From contig JAMPFQ010000001.1 of assembly GCA_023664345.1 (NCBI GenBank), forward strand, positions 1 through 64,000: 64,000 nt of DNA, written 5' to 3'. Position numbers and translations under genes: made by a program. The notes beneath the pieces were generated by a model, which made no database searches, had not been told where the DNA came from, and saw only the letters and a list, made by a program, of their open reading frames with translations. Of the stretch, positions 60,034 to 64,000 are shown piece by piece. This DNA comes from Lachnospiraceae bacterium (lineage in GTDB: Bacteria; Bacillota; Clostridia; Lachnospirales; Lachnospiraceae). Every line of letters starts with the position of its first letter. The stretch's first letter is position 1.

Positions 60034-61632
60034 ATGACAGAGAAAAGATTCAAAAAAATTTCCTTAAGCCGCTTGCTTCCCATCCTCATATTATTACTGG
60101 GCGCATGCCTTCGGCTGTTCCGCCTTGGCAGCGTTCCCGGCGGAATGCATCAGGATGAGAGTTTTGTGACGTGGAATGCCTTTGGCATACTGCACGAGGG
60201 CATGGATTCCGCGGGACACCGCTTTCCGGTCTACATGGCAGACTGGGGGGATGGCCACAGCGCCCTGTATGTCTGGCTGCTGATGCCCTTGCTGGCGCTG
60301 AACGGAGGCCATTTCTCTCCTTTTCTCAGCAGGCTGCCCCAGGCGGTCGTCTCTGTTTGTACCCTGTGGTCAGTATACTGTCTGATCAAATGCCTTTTTC
60401 ACAGAAAGCTGGCGCTGTGGAGCCTTTTCCTGCTGGCCATATGCCCCTGGCATATCATGATGTCCCGGTGGGGGCTGGACGCGAACCTGGCTCCCGGCTT
60501 CCTGATATTTGGACTGACTTTCTTTGTGAAAGGACTGGAGCAAAAGAAATATCTCCTTCTATCCGGCCTGTTCTACGGGGCAAGCCTGTATTGTTATGCC
60601 GTGATCTGGCCTGCGGTGCCGTTCATGCTGCTTTTACAGATTGTTTACTGCCTGGCCCACAAGAAACTGCGCATCGACAGATGGAGCCTTGGAGCCTCTT
60701 TGATCCTTTTCATCATGGCGGTCCCTCTCCTTTTGTTCCTTCTGGTCAATTCGGAAGTGATCCCCCAGATCACTCTTCCTTTTATGACGATCCCGCGCAT
60801 GGGCAGCTATCGGGGTTCCGAGATCGCGCTGACCCCTTCCGGCATGTGGAGCAACCTGCGCACCGCCCTGTCGCTTTTATGGCATCAGAGCAACGGAAGC
60901 GCTTTTGATATCCTTCTTCCCTGGGGGCTTTTCTATGACATTGGCAGGGTCTTTATCGTGATCGGAACAATTGCCCTCCTGCTGCGCCTGCTTCGCAGCT
61001 TCCGTGAAAGGAAGTTCTGTCCTGAGTATTTTTTGTTTGTACCATTATTGGGGGGGGCGCTTACCTGTCTGTTGGTGACTGCCATCCTGCACCAGATCAA
61101 CGCCCTCTATATCCCCCTTGTGCTCAGCGAAGCATATGGCGTATGGACGGTAACAGAATGGATCATGCGCAAGCGTGACCGACTCGCAGAGTGGATCTGC
61201 CGCGGCATCGTTGTTATCTACCTGCTCTGCCTGGTCTTGTTCCAAAGGGACTATTATGGGGATTACCGCACTCTTGTGAGCGCCTGGTTCGGGGAGGGTG
61301 TGGAAGACTGCGTTGGATATGCCATGGATCAATGCTCCGCCGAGCATATCGATACCATTGTCGCAGAAAAGGGAACGCAGTGGCCCCGGCTGCTTTTGTA
61401 CACAGAGACACTGCCCTCCCAATATCTTTCCACGGTGATACATGATACCCCGCCCACTCCCGCCTGTTTTACCACTGACAGCGGCATCTGCATCCATGTA
61501 GGCATCGACTATGACAACATCGACCGCGAAAGCATCTATATCATTTACTTTATCGATGTGTCCGCTTTTGAAAACGACTTTACCCTGACACAGTTCCACG
61601 ACTGGTATGTAGCCGTACCGAAAAGGGATTGA
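60034..61632 (+). CDS. GT-C glycosyltransferase, ArnT/PMT-like, third paralogue
   Basis: 532 residues from the ATG at 60034, which lines up with the N-termini of the paralogues at 6312 and 8513; an ATG at 59977 after AGGTGA is an alternative. The first loop reads LGSVPGGMHQDESFVTW with the catalytic-type Asp-Glu, and AICPWHIMMSRWGLDANLAP repeats the family's second conserved segment. About ten helices and a soluble C-terminal part. It should use a polyprenyl-linked sugar at the outer face. It stands alone, about 47 kb from the other two copies, and abuts the convergent PfkB gene with no space. Confidence 0.78.
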   Translation: MTEKRFKKISLSRLLPILILLLGACLRLFRLGSVPGGMHQDESFVTWNAFGILHEGMDSAGHRFPVYMADWGDGHSALYVWLLMPLLALNGGHFSPFLSRLPQAVVSVCTLWSVYCLIKCLFHRKLALWSLFLLAICPWHIMMSRWGLDANLAPGFLIFGLTFFVKGLEQKKYLLLSGLFYGASLYCYAVIWPAVPFMLLLQIVYCLAHKKLRIDRWSLGASLILFIMAVPLLLFLLVNSEVIPQITLPFMTIPRMGSYRGSEIALTPSGMWSNLRTALSLLWHQSNGSAFDILLPWGLFYDIGRVFIVIGTIALLLRLLRSFRERKFCPEYFLFVPLLGGALTCLLVTAILHQINALYIPLVLSEAYGVWTVTEWIMRKRDRLAEWICRGIVVIYLLCLVLFQRDYYGDYRTLVSAWFGEGVEDCVGYAMDQCSAEHIDTIVAEKGTQWPRLLLYTETLPSQYLSTVIHDTPPTPACFTTDSGICIHVGIDYDNIDRESIYIIYFIDVSAFENDFTLTQFHDWYVAVPKRD

Positions 61633-62655
61633 CTATCGATCCATTTCGGCTATGCGCCCTGTGGACTTGTGCTCCTTGATGATCCCGTCGATCTCTTTCA
61701 GGTCGGTGCTCAGAAGATCGCCGGGGATGGTATTCTTCAGGGAACTGACCGCGTTCCCGTACTCAAGGGCCCGCTGGTATTCACCCTCATGGGAAAGCAG
61801 GCCGTACAGCACGCCGGAAATGTACGCGTCGCCGCTTCCGATCCGATCCACCACCTCGATGTCCGCATAGGGCGCCTCCTCATAGTAGGTATCTTCTTTT
61901 GCGCTGTAAATGATGGAGCCGAACGTGTGCCGTTTAGGGCTGTGGACGATACGCTGGGTGGAAGCCACGATGGAAATGGGGAAATCCTTTGTAAAACTCT
62001 TCATGATGCTCTTCGCATCCCCCTCTTTCAAAAACGTCAGCCGTGCCGTCTCCTCGGAACAGAAGAAAATATCCACATAAGGCAGGATGGATTCCACACA
62101 TTCTTTCGCTTCGGGGCCGCTCCAGAGATTTCCCCGGAAGTTCACATCAAAGGAAATGATCGTCCCATGTTCCTTGAACCTGTGGATCATCTCGATCGCA
62201 GTGGCGCGGAGCTGCGGGCTTAACGCCAGCGTGATGCCGCTGGTGTGGAAACACCTGGCGGAACTGTAGATGTTCTCGTCAAAATCACCAACGGACAGCT
62301 TGTTGATGGATGTGTTTTTCCTGTCATACACGATGCGGGGCTTGCGGGGATAAGCGCCGCTCTCATAGTAATACACGCCCAGCCGGGCATCTTTGCTCTC
62401 ATCATATACCAGATAGTCGTCGCTGACCCCGCAGAGACGGACACGGTTCTTGATATACATGCCCAGATCGTTGGCGGGCAGCTTGGAAATGATGCCGCAG
62501 CGCAGTCCCAGCATGGCCGCGCCGGTAGCGGAGTTCAATTCCGCGCCCCCCGCCTGTTTGCTGAAAGTGTCCCCTCTTGTCATACGCTCGTTGGGCGGCG
62601 GCGACAGACGGAGCATGATCTCACCCAGTGACAACAGATCGAATTCTTTCTTCAT
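61633..62655 (-). CDS. PfkB-family sugar kinase, KDG kinase-like
   Basis: 340 residues, ribokinase fold. The N-terminal SLGEIMLRLSPPPNERM and the C-terminal catalytic DRIGSGDAYISGVLYGLL (Asp as base in the GSGD anion hole) are intact. The start resembles 2-keto-3-deoxygluconate kinases, which feed the uronic-acid route, but no KDPG aldolase or uronate genes are adjacent, so the substrate is open. The ATG at 62655 has GAGAGGG upstream. Its stop directly abuts that of the convergent glycosyltransferase gene. Confidence 0.85.
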   Translation of the reverse strand: MKKEFDLLSLGEIMLRLSPPPNERMTRGDTFSKQAGGAELNSATGAAMLGLRCGIISKLPANDLGMYIKNRVRLCGVSDDYLVYDESKDARLGVYYYESGAYPRKPRIVYDRKNTSINKLSVGDFDENIYSSARCFHTSGITLALSPQLRATAIEMIHRFKEHGTIISFDVNFRGNLWSGPEAKECVESILPYVDIFFCSEETARLTFLKEGDAKSIMKSFTKDFPISIVASTQRIVHSPKRHTFGSIIYSAKEDTYYEEAPYADIEVVDRIGSGDAYISGVLYGLLSHEGEYQRALEYGNAVSSLKNTIPGDLLSTDLKEIDGIIKEHKSTGRIAEMDR

Positions 62656-62799
62656 ATGCTATACCCTCTCTTTTCTTAGTTTATGCATTTAACCCATTTC
62701 CACACCGTGATCACCTTCTGATCATTATTGTATCATACTTTGAATATACAGAAAAGAGCGCAAATCGCACAAGACAAAGTAAATTTACAAAAATATAAG

Positions 62800-62904
62800 T
62801 CAAAGTTCCGCCATATATTCCCTGTACTCTTCCTCGCTTGCAAACAGGATGTAGCTGCCATCCACCAGCCCCATGTAGCCGCTCTGTGTATGATAACCTT
62901 TCAT
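62800..62904 (-). CDS. 34-residue conserved microprotein upstream of pfkB
   Basis: ATG at 62904 with GGAGG 7 bases upstream. The protein starts MKGYHTQSGYMGLVDGSY and ends REYMAEL. I recall near-identical tiny proteins, also with a GYMG-x-VDG-x-Y centre, as unannotated or hypothetical frames in other Clostridia. It has no membrane segment; the aromatic spacing suggests a small folded or binding peptide. It lies between the mfd stop and the PfkB gene on the same strand. Function unknown. Confidence 0.7.
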   Translation of the reverse strand: MKGYHTQSGYMGLVDGSYILFASEEEYREYMAEL

Positions 62905-62954
62905 AAAAATACCTCCTATCCAGAATCTTTTTGTTCTGAATAGAAGATATCATT

Positions 62955-64000
62955 TTACAAGGGTAATAAAACTCCCTTAAATTCCTCCAGAAGTTCTTCC
63001 GTCTTATTTAATAAAAGTTCCGCGTCCGTCTCCACCAATCCTGTCTTTTTATACTTGTAAGTGAAGAACGGATTCCCGTAGGCGGTAAAGGAAAGGCTCT
63101 GTCCGTATTTCTTCAGCAGTTCCGGGATCCCCGCCGGGTTGATTGCAGCATCCGGCCTGAACATAAATGCGATCCTCTCATTCTTTCCCTTGATCTCCGT
63201 CATGTAAAGCCCGTGGGCCGCCACACGGATCAGCGCGATCCTCAGCAGATCATCCACAGCCCTGGGGATCTCGCCGAAGCGGTCCAACAGCTCATCTCTC
63301 ATATCGTCCCGCTCCCTGCTGTTCTCAATGCCTGCGATCCGCTTATAAATATCCAGTTTCTGCACTTCATTGACAATGTAAGTATCGGGGATATAAGCAT
63401 CCACGTCCAGATCGATCAAAGTGGCAAAATCCGCCGCCACGGTGACGCCTTTCAGGGTCTGCACCGCCTCGTTCAGCATCTTACAGTACAGGTCGTAACC
63501 CACCGCCTCCATGTGGCCGTGCTGGCGCACGCCCAGCAGGTTTCCGGCTCCCCGGATCTCCAGATCGCGCATGGCGATCTTAAAGCCGCTGCCCAGATCC
63601 GTAAACTCCCGGATAGCTTCCAGCCGCTTCTCCGCCACTTCCTTCAACATCTTATCCCGCTTATACATAAGGAACGCGTAAGCGGTGCGATTGGAACGTC
63701 CCACTCTGCCCCTTAACTGATACAGCTGGGACAGTCCCATATTGTCCGAATCGTGGATGATCATGGTATTCACATTGGAAATGTCCATGCCCGTCTCTAT
63801 GATGGTGGTGGACACCAGCACATCGATCTCCCCATTGATAAAGTCGAACATGATCCGCTCCAGTTCCCGCTCTTTCATCTGGCCATGGGCGAAAGCCACC
63901 GTTGCCTCCGGCACAAGAGCGGCAATCCTCGCCGCAATGTCAGCGATATTGTTGACCCGATTATAGACATAGTAAACCTGGCCCTCCCGTGCCAGTTCCC
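62955..64000 (-). CDS. mfd: Transcription-repair coupling factor, C-terminal part (5' end beyond window)
   Basis: 348 residues are visible; the frame is open to the window edge. Mfd removes stalled RNA polymerase and recruits UvrA to DNA damage. The visible part covers the end of the RecG-like translocase: YVYNRVNNIAD, VAFAHGQM, STTIIETGMDISNVNTMIIHD and QLYQLRGRVGRS (motif VI). The TRG segment and the C-terminal D7 domain that binds UvrA follow. The ATG at 63914 is internal and is not the start. Confidence 0.95.
   Translation of the reverse strand, partial: ELAREGQVYYVYNRVNNIADIAARIAALVPEATVAFAHGQMKERELERIMFDFINGEIDVLVSTTIIETGMDISNVNTMIIHDSDNMGLSQLYQLRGRVGRSNRTAYAFLMYKRDKMLKEVAEKRLEAIREFTDLGSGFKIAMRDLEIRGAGNLLGVRQHGHMEAVGYDLYCKMLNEAVQTLKGVTVAADFATLIDLDVDAYIPDTYIVNEVQKLDIYKRIAGIENSRERDDMRDELLDRFGEIPRAVDDLLRIALIRVAAHGLYMTEIKGKNERIAFMFRPDAAINPAGIPELLKKYGQSLSFTAYGNPFFTYKYKKTGLVETDAELLLNKTEELLEEFKGVLLPL

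Overview
The window looks like a chromosomal segment of a Gram-positive, spore-forming anaerobe of the Clostridia, most likely a Lachnospiraceae member. The reasons are a moderately high G+C with AGGAGG-type ribosome sites, S-box and T-box leaders, a SpoVT regulator, a SPOCS-LysM protein, a SpoIIQ-like pseudo-peptidase, RelQ-type alarmone synthetase, class 1B PyrD with PyrK, and Rpn and PAQR proteins. The assignment is by gene content only. Most genes are housekeeping and lie on the minus strand. There is no prophage, CRISPR array, rRNA or tRNA.

Layout. 1-276: 5' end of a group IIC intron, inserted just past the metK terminator. 335-4740 (-): metK behind a SAM-I riboswitch, murA, and a LysM/G5/M23 wall hydrolase. 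4955-6163 (+): a Y-family polymerase. 6312-13093: a cell-surface block with two large GT-C-type glycosyltransferases, two further membrane proteins, a flavin reductase and an 11-residue-repeat coiled-coil protein; a third GT-C paralogue lies at 60034. 13516-16564: alarmone synthetase, a small conserved protein, a PAQR protein and a DHH phosphoesterase. 16685-20135 (-): ZIP transporter, histidine phosphatase and an orphan BceRS-type system. 20729-23017 (-): Zn/Cd P-type ATPase with a CopZ-like partner. 23283: Rpn nuclease. 24275-27554 (-): ispE, gntR, a small membrane protein, murI and a DUF1934 protein. 27754-29964: an unknown protein facing a SPOCS-LysM protein. 30091-33688 (-): pyrC, an unknown gene, pyrK and pyrD. 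34464: plsC. 35207-39627 (-): ddl, murF and a VanRS-like system. 39655-44616: GH9-like lipoprotein, amidohydrolase, SpoIIQ-like protein and an orphan sugar-binding lipoprotein. 44862-50928: MATE pump, Ca-binding protein, SseB-like protein and aconitase-family hydratase. 51029-57000: glgP and T-box-controlled ileS. 57362-59805: diguanylate cyclase and spoVT. 61633-64000: PfkB kinase, a 34-residue microprotein and the 3' end of mfd.

The most distinctive signal is outside the genes. Several families of dispersed, multi-armed palindromic elements sit in the intergenic spaces. One is a 293-bp miniature element with 14-bp terminal inverted repeats starting GTAA and an 8-bp target duplication, which fits mobilisation by an IS66-type transposase. 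Three other families occur twice each. Their two copies differ by compensatory stem changes and by added or lost hairpins. All families share hairpins closed by a G(CTTG)C tip, or its complement. One family lies in the same orientation immediately upstream of the ribosome sites of two unrelated operon genes.

Start codons were re-chosen wherever a ribosome site or domain boundary showed the longest reading frame to be over-extended. Membrane segment and domain positions were estimated by eye.
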